Assembly (NCBI RefSeq): GCF_000283155.1
Contig: NW_004454179.1
Span: forward strand, 12,806,298 to 12,870,297
Direction: 5' to 3'
DNA length: 64,000 nucleotides
Source of the DNA: Ceratotherium simum simum
Lineage: Eukaryota; Chordata; Mammalia; Perissodactyla; Rhinocerotidae
Shown here in pieces: positions 10,561-22,597 of this stretch (positions are counted from its first letter, which is position 1; every line of letters starts with the position of its first letter). Under the pieces are notes generated by a model, which was not told the DNA's origin, made no database searches, and was given only the letters and a program-made list of their open reading frames with translations. Both the position numbers and the translations under genes were made by a program.

Positions 10561-13451
10561 AAAGCCCTGGACATGAGGTCCAAACTCTTGAGGCCCAGGC
10601 CCATTGGGCTCAGAGGCCTTAGCTGGGTCATTGCCCCTCTGGAACCTGGGGTGGATGCCTTTCTTCCTTCCCTCTGCCAGATTCAGGTAAATTCCCTGTC
10701 TTTCTTGAGTGGGATGAGTGTGGGCCACCTTCATCACACCTATAGCCACTTGCACATTCTGGGCCTACCATGCACGGGGCCACCGAGTGGGCTGCCTGGA
10801 GTAGCACCACCATCCTTCCGGAGGCCCAGGCCATAATGGTGTGGCCGCTCAAGAGGCTGTGGCTGATGGAGGCCCCAAAGAAGCCAGAAGGCATGGTTTT
10901 GCAGGAGTCTCTGCCTGAGACGTCTTTTCCCCTCTCCCAGCCTCTAGGGGAGCACTCTCAGGGACCTCAACAGCCTCTTCCAAGAAGCCCCAGCTCCAGG
11001 TATTCTTCCACAGAGCCTAACTGGAGGTCACAGGACAGGGATTCTCATCTCATAGGGTTTCCTGCCCTGTGGCTCTGCCTCTTGACCATAGGGATGTGCA
11101 TGTCCAGCCAATCATCTTCTGACTGGTCTGTCATCTGCCAAGACACCGTAATGGTTCAGGGGATTTTTCAGGAACAGACGTGGGAATCACAGGAGTATGT
11201 GGGAAGAGACGGCCTGAGAGTTAAGTCAACAAAGTAGCAGCAAAGTCAAGAGATGGAGAAAGTCTGTCCTGATTAACATCATTTGAGCTCCAGGTTCCAG
11301 GTGTGCTAAAAGCTAGACCACCCCGTTGGACTTCCTAATAACAACTAGCCAATGACTTTCCTGTGCTGTTTGACTCAGCCAGAGCAGTTTCAATCACTGG
11401 GACTGAGAAAGTCCGCATAATACCATCCCTGCCCAGCAATCACCAAGGTTCATGATGGAAGGTCCACCATCACGAGTCAAGTTGCAGAATAAACCTCAAG
11501 TCCACTGGGCACCCAATACCACAGCCCTCAGCGGGTGAGGATGGAGCCCTTCACATCACTCTGAGTAAGCAGTCCTTCCCTATATCCCTCCTCCCCAGGA
11601 TAACCTCCAAGAGCCCCCAATAGCAGTCGCCACAATCCCCAACTTGGAGTCACTTTTGGGAGGGTCTTGAAGGCTGAGGCTCTCATATGACTCCCCAGGT
11701 CCAGGTCCCAATACCAAAAGCACACAGGTGTTGGCTCCCACATCTCATCCAGACCCTCCCCAAAGTGACCACCCCAGTTTCACCCCTCAAAGCCAAGCCA
11801 AGTCCCAGTAGGCCAAGGAAGTACCCTGAAGGCCTGGCCTCAAAGGGGAGCCTTTGTCCCCAGGAGAGAGGGGTCCCTAGGCTGGAGCCAGGGATCTTAC
11901 TGTCATCAGACAAAACGGGATGTGCCTCAAGGAATAGTGGAGCTGAGAAGCATGTGACTTGTTAAGGATTTGCCATGATCCCTCTATGCCCAGCCCCTCC
12001 CAGCCTCTTTTTCTACACCAAGGTGTGCCCACTGCCCCTCCACCCTCTGAAACAACCTACTTTCTCTCTGTCTCCACTGGGAGAATATTCCTGCCTCGCC
12101 TTGTATGAGCCCTTGGCTTCCCAGGAAAGTAAGCTACTTGGTGGTCTCCTGGATGGCTGGGGTCACTGTCTTCTAAGCCTTCTCTCTACTTCTGGAATTT
12201 GGGCTTCAAAGTCATCCTCAGCAGAGGTGAAGGAGGCAAGCCCCTCCAAGGGCTCCAGGCGGATTTTCTCCATCGGTCCCATCCAAACTTGTCTGTGTTC
12301 ACATCTGCTGTGAAGTGAGTTCACCAGCCTGCTGACCTCTTGCTCTCCTCCTCTCCCCCCATGGTCATCTCAGGGACCAGCCCCCTGCGTGGACCTTTCT
12401 CCTTGGCTCCAAAGGCCTCATGATTCCAGTATTCAGGTCTCTTCTCCACTGGTGGCACCTCTCCCCTCCCTCCTACTACACTCTTTGAGAACACTTCCTT
12501 GTACATTCTGCTCCCTCATGGATCTAGACTTGTCTGCCCAGGGAAACTCCTGGGGGCAGGCCTGCCCTCCTCCTACGTCTGCTGCATAGGCCTAACACTC
12601 AGGAGTAGCTGGGCAGAGACTTGCTGAGAGGCCAAATGTGTGGCTGAGGTGCCTACTGGGCAGGGTGGCGTGATGCTATGCACCTCACACCACCTAGGTA
12701 CCCCATGGATGTGCCAGGGCTTTCTATGAGTCCTTTCTACCTCAAAATCTCCACTGCACCAGAAGCACTAGGGAATCTGGGCCACATTATCAGCTGACCA
12801 TGATCATCTCCTCACCCCAGGGCAGCAACTTAGGATCCTATGCTCCTGCTGTACCCCTAAGACTTGGGGTGAGACCTTCATCGTCTTCATGGCTTGGTGG
12901 TCCCTGCCCACCTTGCCTGAGAACATTGGCTTGGGCTTCCACTGCAGCCTTGAAATGTGCAGAGCTGGGCTGTATGGGTTCAAGCCTCAGGTCCTTCCTG
13001 TCTCAGGTCCTGCAAAGAAGAGCTTGCTGCTGTCTTGGCTGTGGGCACCTCCACAGTGCCAGAAGAAGAATATAATTCAGTCAGGCTGCCTGACAGGCCA
13101 GGGCCCAGAAAGAACAGCAGTGTCACCCATCACACACAGCCAGCCCTGCTCGGTGGGCCCCAATAACAACCCACTTCACAATGGCCCAGGGGCTGAGGGG
13201 AGGAGAAAGCAACACTGGGGTGGCCTGGATAGCATCTCCAGCTCCGGGCAGGGAAGGGGGAGCCCCAGATCCAAGAGGGAAAAGCTCAGGCCCAGGAGCG
13301 AGACCCTCCCTCTTTCCAGGTTGAGCATAATCTTCAGTGAAGCGGCCAATGGGGCCCATCTGTTTGGCCAATTTCTAAGCCCTCTCAAATTGATTCTAAC
13401 TGGGGCTTCCCAATGCTGGCACTGGGGGAGGGACGGAAGTAGAGCTAGAAA

Positions 13452-13550
13452 TTGAGAGTGAGACACAAATTGAGACAGAGACAGAGTGAGAGAGAGACAG
13501 AAAGAGAGGCAGACCGAGAGAGACAGAGTCAGAGATGGAGACAGAGAATG
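13452..13550 (+). repeat. Degenerate GAGACA/GA simple repeat
   Basis: About 100 bp of almost pure purine with recurring GAGACAGAGA and GAGAGAGACAGA words. It is an imperfect microsatellite that produces a spurious Ser/Leu-rich frame on the other strand. Confidence 0.85.
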
Positions 13551-13694
13551 CAGATGGGAGGACCTGGGAGAGGGGCCAGGAGAGGGGCTGGGGGCTTTAG
13601 CCCCTCTGGGAAGGGGCTGAGCCTGGCCGAGAGTGGCAGGAAGTGACAGGCACTCCCAGGCCACCGCTGTCCCCAGGGTGACCAGGCCACAATG

Positions 13695-13770
13695 GCCTCC
13701 TTAATGAGAGGATAATGAGCTCATTAGGGCCAGAGGAGGCCAGCTGCACACAATTAGGATGTTAATAAAG
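13695..13770. promoter_or_regulatory. Candidate enhancer: cluster of TAAT cores with a 14-bp palindrome
   Basis: Five TAAT/ATTA cores fall in about 70 bp: TTAATGAG (13701), the perfect palindrome TAATGAGCTCATTA (13713-13726, two inverted cores), CAATTAGG and GTTAATAAAG. Such inverted pairs are typical targets of homeodomain or LIM-homeodomain dimers. There is no overlap with a recognisable repeat. Function is inferred from motif density alone. Confidence 0.4.
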
Positions 13771-13974
13771 TCTTCCAAGGTCTCAACTCAGCCTAGGATA
13801 AAAGTTGGTGGGGGAGGGGGACCCCGCTCCTTCCTCTTCCTCTGAAACTTCTCCATCCTTCCCTGTATCGTCCTCCATGAGGCCTTCCCTGACTCTCCCC
13901 ATGCTCCCAATCCTGCTGGCCCCAGGATTCAGCCCACAGGCTCCTCTTAGCTTCCTATTCCAAGACAGACCTCA

Positions 13975-14100
13975 GTTTGGACCATGGCTTCACCAAGTGC
14001 TGGCTGTGTGACCTGGAGCAGGTCATTGGCCCTCTCTGAGCCTCATCATAACAGGATAATGTGATCTGACTACAGGGTTGCCTGGCATCAGGGACATATG
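13975..14100 (+). mobile_element. MIR SINE fragment
   Basis: Carries CTGGCTGTGTGACCTGGAGC, then CCCTCTCTGAGCCTCATCAT and CAGGATAATG, the standard MIR core order. Confidence 0.7.
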
Positions 14101-15519
14101 GTGAACTCAATAACCAAGTACTTACTGAGCACGTGGTACATGCCAGGCCCTGTTCCAGGCACGAGGACCCCGCAGAGAACACACCGTCAGGACTTGGGCT
14201 CTCCTTCCCCATCTCCCCCTGCATGGCACACAGGATGGGCGCAATACAGTGCAACCTGTGTGCTGGCGCAGGGAGCAGGTGAGGCCAGGGTTCCACCCAC
14301 CAGCCCTGGGCATGAACCCAGAGGACAGGGAGGCAGGATGAGACTCTGACTTTGGAGTTTAGGAGAACCCAGAAGCCTTTAGGTGACTTCCGGGCCTTGC
14401 CTTTTCTTTCCCTCTAGATCCCGCACGTGGTCTAACACCAGTTAGAGCTGAGCACCCGTGGGGCGCTACTGTATGCCCAGCCCTATGTGAAGGGCTGCAG
14501 CCTCTAGAAGGGTGGGTGATGGAGCTAGGAAAAGTAGAAGACACAGTCTTAGGCCTCAAATACTGCCTCCACTTGTGACACATGCCTGGGCTCAGGTTTT
14601 GGCTCCTTTGGGAGGGTGACATGTCCAGGCATTCCCGTGTTCTTTCCTTGGAGCAGCTGAAGGAGGGGACGAGGTGAGAATCTGGCGGAGAATCTCCACC
14701 AAATGGTGGAGGTGGGGAGATGCTGAGAGGAGGAAGGGGGCTGAAGGGCGCCTGGCCAGGCACATGTCACCGGTGCTGCCCACCTGGTCATACCACACCT
14801 GGCACAAGGCTGGACCCTGAGGGACTGCTTCTGCCCTGGACCCAGCCTGACCCCTTTCCCATGACCTTGGGGCAAATCTGAGGCTTCTAACTGAGAGGGA
14901 CCAGAGGTGCTATAAATGCAGGCCGCTGTGGTCATGTTGTGCCTTTAAGAACAACGAAAGGCGGCCCACCCTCGGCCAGGCCTCCCCTGGTCAGAAGGCT
15001 CCGTCACTGAGCCTCTTGCCAAGACACACTCCAGCTCACAGCACGTGGCCTCCACAGTCCAAAGCAAACAGGAGCGGGAAAGAGGCTCCCCCTGTCTCGC
15101 CCGCAGGCACCTCCACAGCCCCTGCCTTCCTGCCTGACCCCTCCTTCTGGTGCCACCACTAGCACCCACCCCCCTCTGTTGCCCATGGCCTCCCCTTCCC
15201 CCAGATGGGGTTCTTAAGCCACCAGGGCCCCAGCACTCTCCCTGGGCGCCTGAGGCCTGAATTCCAAGACCATTAGCACAGGCTGCTACATCACAGTTTG
15301 GAAGGCTCCGTGGAGTCCGTGGCAAGAAGACAGCAAGAACTGGGCGGCTGCCACCCCTCCCCCAACTTGGCTCCAGCCTGCCCACCTCACTGGACAGGCC
15401 CAGAAGCCCAGTGCTGGGTCTGGGCAGGCTGAGGCCATGGGTGAGGCACCCAGGAGAAGGCCTGGCTGATAAGCATTCAGAGGCAGAGAAGGAGCACATG
15501 ATAAAGCACCAGGCTGAAG

Positions 15520-15755
15520 AGAATAATGGTTTTAAGCAAGGGCTCGAAAGCCCGGTTACCTGGATTTAAATCCCAGCTCTGCTACGTACTAGCTGAATGA
15601 ATTTGGGCATTTGCCTCAGTTTCCTCATCTGTAAAATGGACCTATAGTAGTGCCTACATCTCACAGTGTTATAAGGGTTCAGATCAGTTAATCCACGAAA
15701 AGCATTCAGAATCGTGCCTGGTTCCTAGGAAGTTGCACCAAAGAACTATTACTAA
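15520..15755 (+). mobile_element. MIR SINE, near full length
   Basis: One of the best MIR copies here: TAAATCCCAGCTCTGCTACG, ACTAGCTGAATGAATTTGGG, CCTCAGTTTCCTCATCTGTA and AAATGGACCTATAGTAGTGC, ending with an ATCGTGCCTGGTTCCTAG tail. Confidence 0.85.
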
Positions 15756-16997
15756 AGTTTAAGTGCCAACCACAGGAAATTTTAAAGAAGGAATCAAGAT
15801 CTCAGCGCCCCTCAATGATTGGTGCCAGGGCTGGGCAGGGAGGCAGGTGGGTCTTAGGTGTTCGGAGTGTCAGGGAGAGAGAGACTCTTGGTGTCACTGT
15901 CATTTGGCCTTAACCTTGGAAGGTCTCTACTGAAAACTCTGGGTCTGGTTCTGTGCCTGGCACGGGTGGGGGTCAGGGGCAGGGTGAAGTAGAGAATACA
16001 AGATGGCACAAGGCCCCTTCAGGAACTACAGAGCAGAGGGGCCCAGACAGCCCTGTGCCACAGACATGCGGTTGTTGCTGCAATGTTGGCTAGAGGAACT
16101 GCAGACATCCACAGATGAGACTGAGTAGTCAGGGAAGAATTCTTAGAGAAGACTTGACTTGAACCTCAGATCAAATCTGGAGGGGAGGTGATCTGGTGGG
16201 AAGAATAGGACAGGCAGAGTCGTGGGAGTACCTGTGGCCCACCCAGTAACGCTCACGGTGCTTCATGGTGGGGATTTTTCCAGACCAAAGCAAGAGAGGC
16301 AATCACCTTCAACCTCCCTGTCCTCCTGTCCTTCAAGTGCCCCACTCTAAAGCAGAGCACAGCACGGAGGTGTGAGCCTGTGGCCAGAGATTCCCGAACA
16401 GAAGGTGGCTCAGGAGGGATAGAAGATGCAAAAGGGGATTTGCTAATACAATTGTAGATGACGCGAATGGTGGGGCGAGATGTGGCTGTACAGAGTGAGG
16501 CCCCGGAAGACGGACGGGGCACAGTACTCGGGAAAGAAGAACAGATAAAGGAGATGTGAACTGCAAGGAATCAGGTCAGGAAGGTTCAAGTCTCACAAGT
16601 GGATCCCCGAAAAAATGCTCAGGGTAACAAAAAGGGCGTTTACCCTGATGTTCCAGGCAAGAGAAAGAATAAGAAAGAGGGTAAGTTGAAGGAGACCGAG
16701 AGAGGGTGCGGGACCGTGACGCTGACTCAAGGAGGAAGAGGGTCCGCTGGACTCCTTTCTCTCAGGAGGAAGGGTGCTCAGACCGGAAAGCACTGAGCAG
16801 GAGGGCGGTGGGCAAATGGACCCAGGGCGGAGATGGAGGCAGCACTGACAGGCCACCCTCTGCGAGCTCTCATCAGCTGGCTGTGAGAGGCCTGGAGAGC
16901 CCCTGACAAAGAGCCTGCCAGGCCACTATGAGCAATCCTGGAAGAAACAGAGATGTTCCAAGGCCAGAGAACAGAATAGGCAAAGGTCCCAACTTCT

Positions 16998-17017
16998 AAA
17001 GAAGAAGAAGAAGAAGG
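16998..17017 (+). repeat. (AAG)n microsatellite
   Basis: Six consecutive AAG units in an otherwise purine-rich area. Confidence 0.85.
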
Positions 17018-19139
17018 TGAATTCCAGAGCAGAGATGAGCAACCTCAACACTGGTCCTGATCAAGTGAAACATGTATTCCCGAGGGATGGTCAGAGACCT
17101 GGAAAGCAGTTCTGAGCATTCCCCAGGCAGTGCTGAGCAGAAAGGCAGAACAGGAAGGAAGGGGGCCAGGCCACACCAGATTCTGATAAGGAGGAGCGAA
17201 CCACTGGCTTAGGGGTCTGGGATGTGTCAGAGCTGAGCTGCGAGGGCTTGGGGCTCCCACAATCCCCTGGGGGCTGCAGGGCTGCAGTGACAGATTGGCA
17301 GCTGATGGCTGACCACATCCAAAGAGGGTGTGACAATTCACTGGTTACAACCTAGGGGGGGTTCTATTGGGAACCTGTCCTGTTGGATGTTTTAATCAGT
17401 TCCAGGAGGAGGACAGAGGCGCTGTGCTAGTGGCACCATCTCTTTTAGCGAAAGCTGTGCCAGGATCAGAAGCCAAAAAAAAAAAAGTTCTGAACAGATG
17501 GTAATGACAGGTCAAATCTGACAAGACGAAGAGTAGTAAATGGAGAGACGGAAGGATATGGTTTAGTACAGTGATCTTATAACTTACTGTCCAAACTTTT
17601 TGGAGTAAATGGGTGCCATTCATAGTTATGCCAAAATACTAGGTGCCAACTGGGAGTGTCCTGGGCAACTGGGTTGTATGGGTCACCCTACTTGGCAGTG
17701 AGGATGAGAAAGGTCCTGGAGTTTGGGAGACTTTAAGTTCAGTAAGTTGTCTGCCCCAAGTCTGAAACCTTAGGCTGCATTAGGAAACACCTGGACTGGG
17801 TGACTTACCCAAGGTGCTGTCTAAGAAGGGGTAGCACCAGGATTGGCACCCAGGTCTGACTCCCAGGACCGCATCCACTCAATTCTCCTCACAAACGACT
17901 CCAGCTGTCCCTTCCTTTGCAGAAGGAGACCAACACTGCCTGCTCTTTCTATTAGATCCCCAAATTCCCATCTGAGAGAGGAGCTGGGAAACCAGTCGCC
18001 TCATCTACTTCTCCATTCCACCAGTGTCTCCAAAGCAGATCTGATTCTCAGGAGAGTCACAGGAATGGCTCCGCCCCTCCTGGCCTCCCCTCTGAGAGGA
18101 GGGGGCTGACAGGTGGTTTCAGGCCTCCTCTCCAGGCTGCCTCTCTCTCACCCTCTGTGAGACCCCATGGCAGGGCTGGGTGAGGCAAGGGCACCTAGGC
18201 TAAGTGAGTTTCTGGCACAACATATTACCCAAGGGCTTTGCCAGGAGAGAGTGACTTTGGATTAGCATTTCTCAAACCTCAGATATTTCCACACACGCAT
18301 GACTTTTTCATATCCTTGAACTACAGATACCGTGGTTCACATAGTAAATATATATTTAAAGCAATCCACCTTTTTTTTTTTTTAACTTCAAGAAAATAAT
18401 TTGTTTAGGAACCTTCAGATTGCCACCATGAATAAACAGCTAGGACCACTGACCCCAACCATGAAATTACAGAGAAAAAGCCATGTAGTGAACTGGAGCT
18501 GTGCTGAGACTGAAGAGGTGGTGCGTGCAGCCTGCTCCCTCTTTGTTACAAAGGAGATTTAGTAGACAGAGGTCAAAGACAGCGACCATCAAGCGAGATA
18601 AATCAGAAGGCTCGGAAGAGAACTGAAACTTTTCTCCCTGTGAGTTGCAGAAGTATTTAATACCGCCTCTCTGTACCATCTAAAAGCATCCCATGTTCCA
18701 TGGTGTTGCGTGGACGACATTTTCAGGAAACCAACCTTGAACTAGAATGATACTTGGTCATTCAAAATGGTTGAAGAAAGAGACTGAAATGTCCTTGTTA
18801 GTGTGTTGAGAATATTAAATAGCATGTACTAACCAGGGTTGTGGTGAGAAATCAAAGAGAAAAGAATAGAAAGAAACTAGAAGTGTGTCTGGTGCCTTCA
18901 ATGTGTATTTCCGGTCTGGAGAAAAGAGCTGAGGGAACCCTCTGCAGCTGTTACCAGTCATTTGAAATATAAGAGGTCATCCTTATTCTTTAAACTGGCT
19001 TCCTCCAGTGCCTAAGAAGTACACGTCTGAGTTCATTTTTTCCTTTTTCTTTCTTTGCTAAAAATGGAGGCTTCTTGGCCCCAGAATTGAGTTGGTTTCA
19101 ACTAAAAGCCTTAGGCTGACAACCGTCCCCTCCCTTCTA

Positions 19140-19450
19140 GCTGAGTTCAGCCCCTCTTCAATTGGGGCAAAAATAAAACGGGGGCAATTTCCACTTTAAA
19201 GACGATGTCCATAAACAAAACAAACCCACTCCACAATTTGTCTAGGGCATTCCTCCCTCCAAACCCTCCTTATTTAATTTCTGGGGAATTTTAAATAGAG
19301 GCCTTGCAAAATCCTGCCCCGCCTGACGTCAACAGCTCTCTGACAATGTGGATTCTTCCACACGGTGTGGGGAGCAGCCACCGCGAATGCTGATGCTTTT
19401 CCAGGCTCCTCTCTCGGTTGGAATTTGGGAGCCACTGGTGTCACCCTAGG
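19140..19450. promoter_or_regulatory. Candidate regulatory block with a perfect CRE
   Basis: AT-rich block in a GC-rich intron with several recognisable motifs: a CAATTG E-box near 19157, FOX-like CATAAACAAAACAAAC (about 19210), a TEAD/MCAT-like GCATTCCT (about 19249), an A/T core CCTTATTTAATTT, and a perfect palindromic CRE TGACGTCA at 19324-19331. No repeat family is recognised across it. Enhancer function is a guess from motif density. Confidence 0.35.
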
Positions 19451-19969
19451 AGACTGTGGGAGAAGCATGGTACCCAGCAGTGTCCTGCTTGGGGTCCTGT
19501 AACTGCATTTCCCAAACCTCAGGCATTATAGAGATCAGGTGTGCAATCAAGCTATCCAAGTAGCACCTGTGTTTTCTTTTAAAAAAACTTGAATACGTAT
19601 TTCAAAAAGACATTTTCCTATGCCACACTAAATGGAAAACCAGTAACTCTTGGCATAAATAGAAGATAATGGAAAAGTACATACAATGAAACAACAATGC
19701 CAAGGACTTCTAGCAATATATCAGGGCAAGTTCTAGCAAGACACTAAGGCTGGGGCCAGATTTTCTCTTGGTCAAACCAACAACATTCGCAAGTGTTAAC
19801 AACACAGGAGCCCCACATGGAGACTTTGCCCTTGCCCCAGTGTGGAGTGCAAGAGGACTGAAATGAAATAATCTCCTCATGATGGGATTCCATGCCATTT
19901 AATACTGTGTCCACCATACATTTGTATGACCCACTCTCTGGGATAAACACTGACTTGCAGAAGGAGCGT

Positions 19970-20150
19970 TGTTAAGAATATGCAGCCCCTTAGTTTGAAT
20001 CCAAGCTCGGTCACCCAGCAAGCTTTGAGATGTTGTGCAAACCACTTGTCTTTCTGAAAGTCACTTTCTTCTTCTGAAAAACAGAAACAAAGCCACCTGC
20101 CCTACTTACTCCTATAGAGTTACTCTGAGATAATAGATGGCGAAAAGCCT
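19970..20150 (+). mobile_element. MIR SINE
   Basis: TTTGAATCCAAGCTCGGTCA, then TTGAGATGTTGTGCAAACCA, CTTTCTTCTTCTGAAAAACA and a GAGATAATAGATGGCGAAAA tail follow the MIR layout with heavy divergence. Confidence 0.6.
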
Positions 20151-20689
20151 TTGAAAAGTCTCCAGGTTGTAGACAGATGGGGGCAGAGGGGTTATTATTC
20201 CGAGCAATTTCAGGAACCTGATGGACTCCTGACTTCGCCCTGGATATAACATACTGCCCAGACTGGATGGTGACCCATCCCTGTCTATTAGAGAAAAGAA
20301 AATGAATCTGTCACTTGACAATTTTCTTTCACAGTTAACTTTCCCAATAGCCACATGGGTTTCAAAATATTATCCTCATTTTATAGATATGGAAACTGAG
20401 GAGCAAAATGGCCACATACTGGCAGCTCAGTGGCAGAGAGGAATTTGAGAACAAGCCTTTCATGGGCCTTGGGGGGAAATGCCCTCTATCTTGCTTTTTT
20501 GTGCACACTGAGCATGGCTCAGAAGCCCAAAATGTGTGGTCTTTTTGATCCATCACTGTGCCCAGGCCTCATCTTTCAAAGCCACCACCTTTGAGAAGTT
20601 CCTGTGACTCCCCACCAGCGGGGATTCTGCTCTCCTGCCCTTGTCTCCCCCAGCACCCTGACCTTAGGTTTGGGTTGGTCATCCCCCTG

Positions 20690-20790
20690 AGCCAGACCAA
20701 GAGCTCTTTGAGGACAAAGGCCAAGTCTTGCTCATCTTGGCATCCTGTTGAGCCCTTGCCTGGGTCCGTGTTTCAGACAAAGAAGGGGCA
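20690..20790 (+). mobile_element. L2 LINE 3'-end fragment
   Basis: AGAGCTCTTTGAGGACAAAG followed by GTCTTGCTCATCTTGGCATC matches the conserved L2 3' end. Confidence 0.55.
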
Positions 20791-21604
20791 CAGTAAGCAG
20801 TTGCCGAAAACGAAATGCACTGACAGATGTGCACAAGGCTTCCTTCTCCATCCACATCACAGTACCTCCTGCTTCCCTTGGCTCAGTATCTCTCCAGCCC
20901 AGCTCCTGGGGTCAGTGCAGGGTCAGGCCTGGGCATCTTCTCTCCAGCTCTCACCCCTCTGGCCTCGGGGCCTCTGCTAGAATCCCGTGCAGCTGTTCAG
21001 CCCGTGGGCAGTATACCCTCCTCAAGTCCCCCAAATTCAGGAGATACCTCTGACTCATAGCTCTTCTAGAAGGATTTGCCCATAGGGACCTGAGGCCGGG
21101 AAATTTTTTGTTACTTGTTGCTAAACTTACCCAAGATGACCCAGTGAGCTATTACCCCCACCTGAGAGCTCTTTCTTGGAATCTGCTCATACACCTGATC
21201 GGGCCATTTTCATTTGGGCCTCTCCCCTCACAGGAATGGAAAAGCAAAGCTCAGGGAGGTCCCAGAGGCCAAGCACCAGGGACAAGCCCACGCACTGGGT
21301 GAGGCTCCTGGAGGAATGCTGAGGGATGCCACTAGTGGCCCCTCCCCAAGCCCACTCAAAGCAGCCCCACCGGCTGGCCGCAGGCCTCTAATGGGACTCC
21401 TGGAGTCACGGCTTCTCATACAGAAACACGAACAAAGCTCTCCTCCTTGGTGGGGGCAACTTGGAGCCCCGGAACAGGCAGCCCCAGAGAGCTGCTACCC
21501 CCAACCCCTAGAGGGTGAGTGGGGAGAGAACTACACCCAAGATAGCTTCCTCCAGCATGGTGCCCTACTCGGGGCCCAGGGAACCGCAGAGGATTAACCA
21601 GGAG

Positions 21605-21775
21605 GCAGCAGAATGTGTGGGAAAGAGGCTGGTAAATTACCTGAACTTTCTGGGCCTCAGATTTCTCATCTGTAAAACAGAAGTCAAGCCACCTGTGCTT
21701 TATGGGGCAGTGGTGGTGATTATAGGAAAGAAGGTATTTGGCTCACTGTCTGACACACAGGAGTTGTTTCAATAA
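21605..21775 (+). mobile_element. MIR SINE
   Basis: CCTGAACTTTCTGGGCCTCA, then TTCTCATCTGTAAAACAGAA, ending with CACTGTCTGACACACAGGAG. The order fits MIR. Confidence 0.75.
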
Positions 21776-22304
21776 TCCCTTTCTTGCCTTTCCCATAGGT
21801 TTCTGATATTAATAGTCTCCAGAAAGCAGCAAAAGGGTTTACCTTGAGCCTGAAATATCCTGGTCCTGGGATAACCATCCTGGAGCCCCAGCTGGGTTTG
21901 TGGTAACTTAGGAATAGGTTCTCTCCCTGAGCTGTTCCTGCCCATTTCCCTTCCTGCCTCTGTGTACCATCTTCCTAGTTCCTAAGATCTGGTCTGGTAA
22001 AGATCCTACCCCAACCCAAGGAGAAAAGGCTACACCCAAAGCAAATAACTCCTAGTGCAGCTGCCCTAGAGGCCACAGGTCCAGGTATCTCATTTGAGAC
22101 TCGCCACAGTTACAGTGATTGGTCAGGCAGTGTGACTGACACCCATGAGCACCAATCACTGATGGAGCTCTTCCCATCTCGATCCTGTCAATCTCTGGCG
22201 CCTCCTGTCCCCACACCCAAAGACAATTACCATCCTGCCTCACAACACACCAGCAACTGCAGTCTCCTAGGCCACGTCAGAAGTGGGTAACTGTCTGCTT
22301 CCCC

Positions 22305-22415
22305 ATTAGACTGTCAGCTCCATGACATGGAGATCAAGTCTTCCTTGTTGAGCTCTGTGCCTTGGTGCCTGGCACACAGCAAGAGATAAAGGTTGGGGAA
22401 TGAATGAATGCCTGA
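22305..22415 (+). mobile_element. L2 LINE 3'-end fragment
   Basis: GACTGTCAGCTCCATGACAT, then GAGCTCTGTGCCTTGGTGCC, then GGCACACAGC and GAATGAATGAATG, the classic end of L2. Confidence 0.75.
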
Positions 22416-22589
22416 TCTCCAGCTCCTGACTATATGCTGGCTTGTTTGCTTGGTTTGGTTGTCTCCACTCTGAATGAGTGGCCATCCTCTGATCAACACC
22501 CCACCATGGTCAGCAGTTAAGATCCTGGTACTTGACGGCAGAGAGACGGGGTAGGAAGCTGGGAAGTTATTCTGTCATTATTTTGTCAC

Positions 22590-22597
22590 TGACGTCA
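22590..22597. promoter_or_regulatory. Perfect CRE palindrome TGACGTCA
   Basis: Full 8-bp CREB/ATF site. It sits beside a TGTCATTATTTTGTCAC stretch with AP-1-like half-sites. CpG-containing CREs survive poorly in methylated intronic DNA, so its persistence is mildly suggestive. No function is shown. Confidence 0.4.

Noticed and set aside
12889..13455. 188-codon open frame on the plus strand
   Set aside because: Unrecognised composition ending at a GA repeat; no supporting signals.
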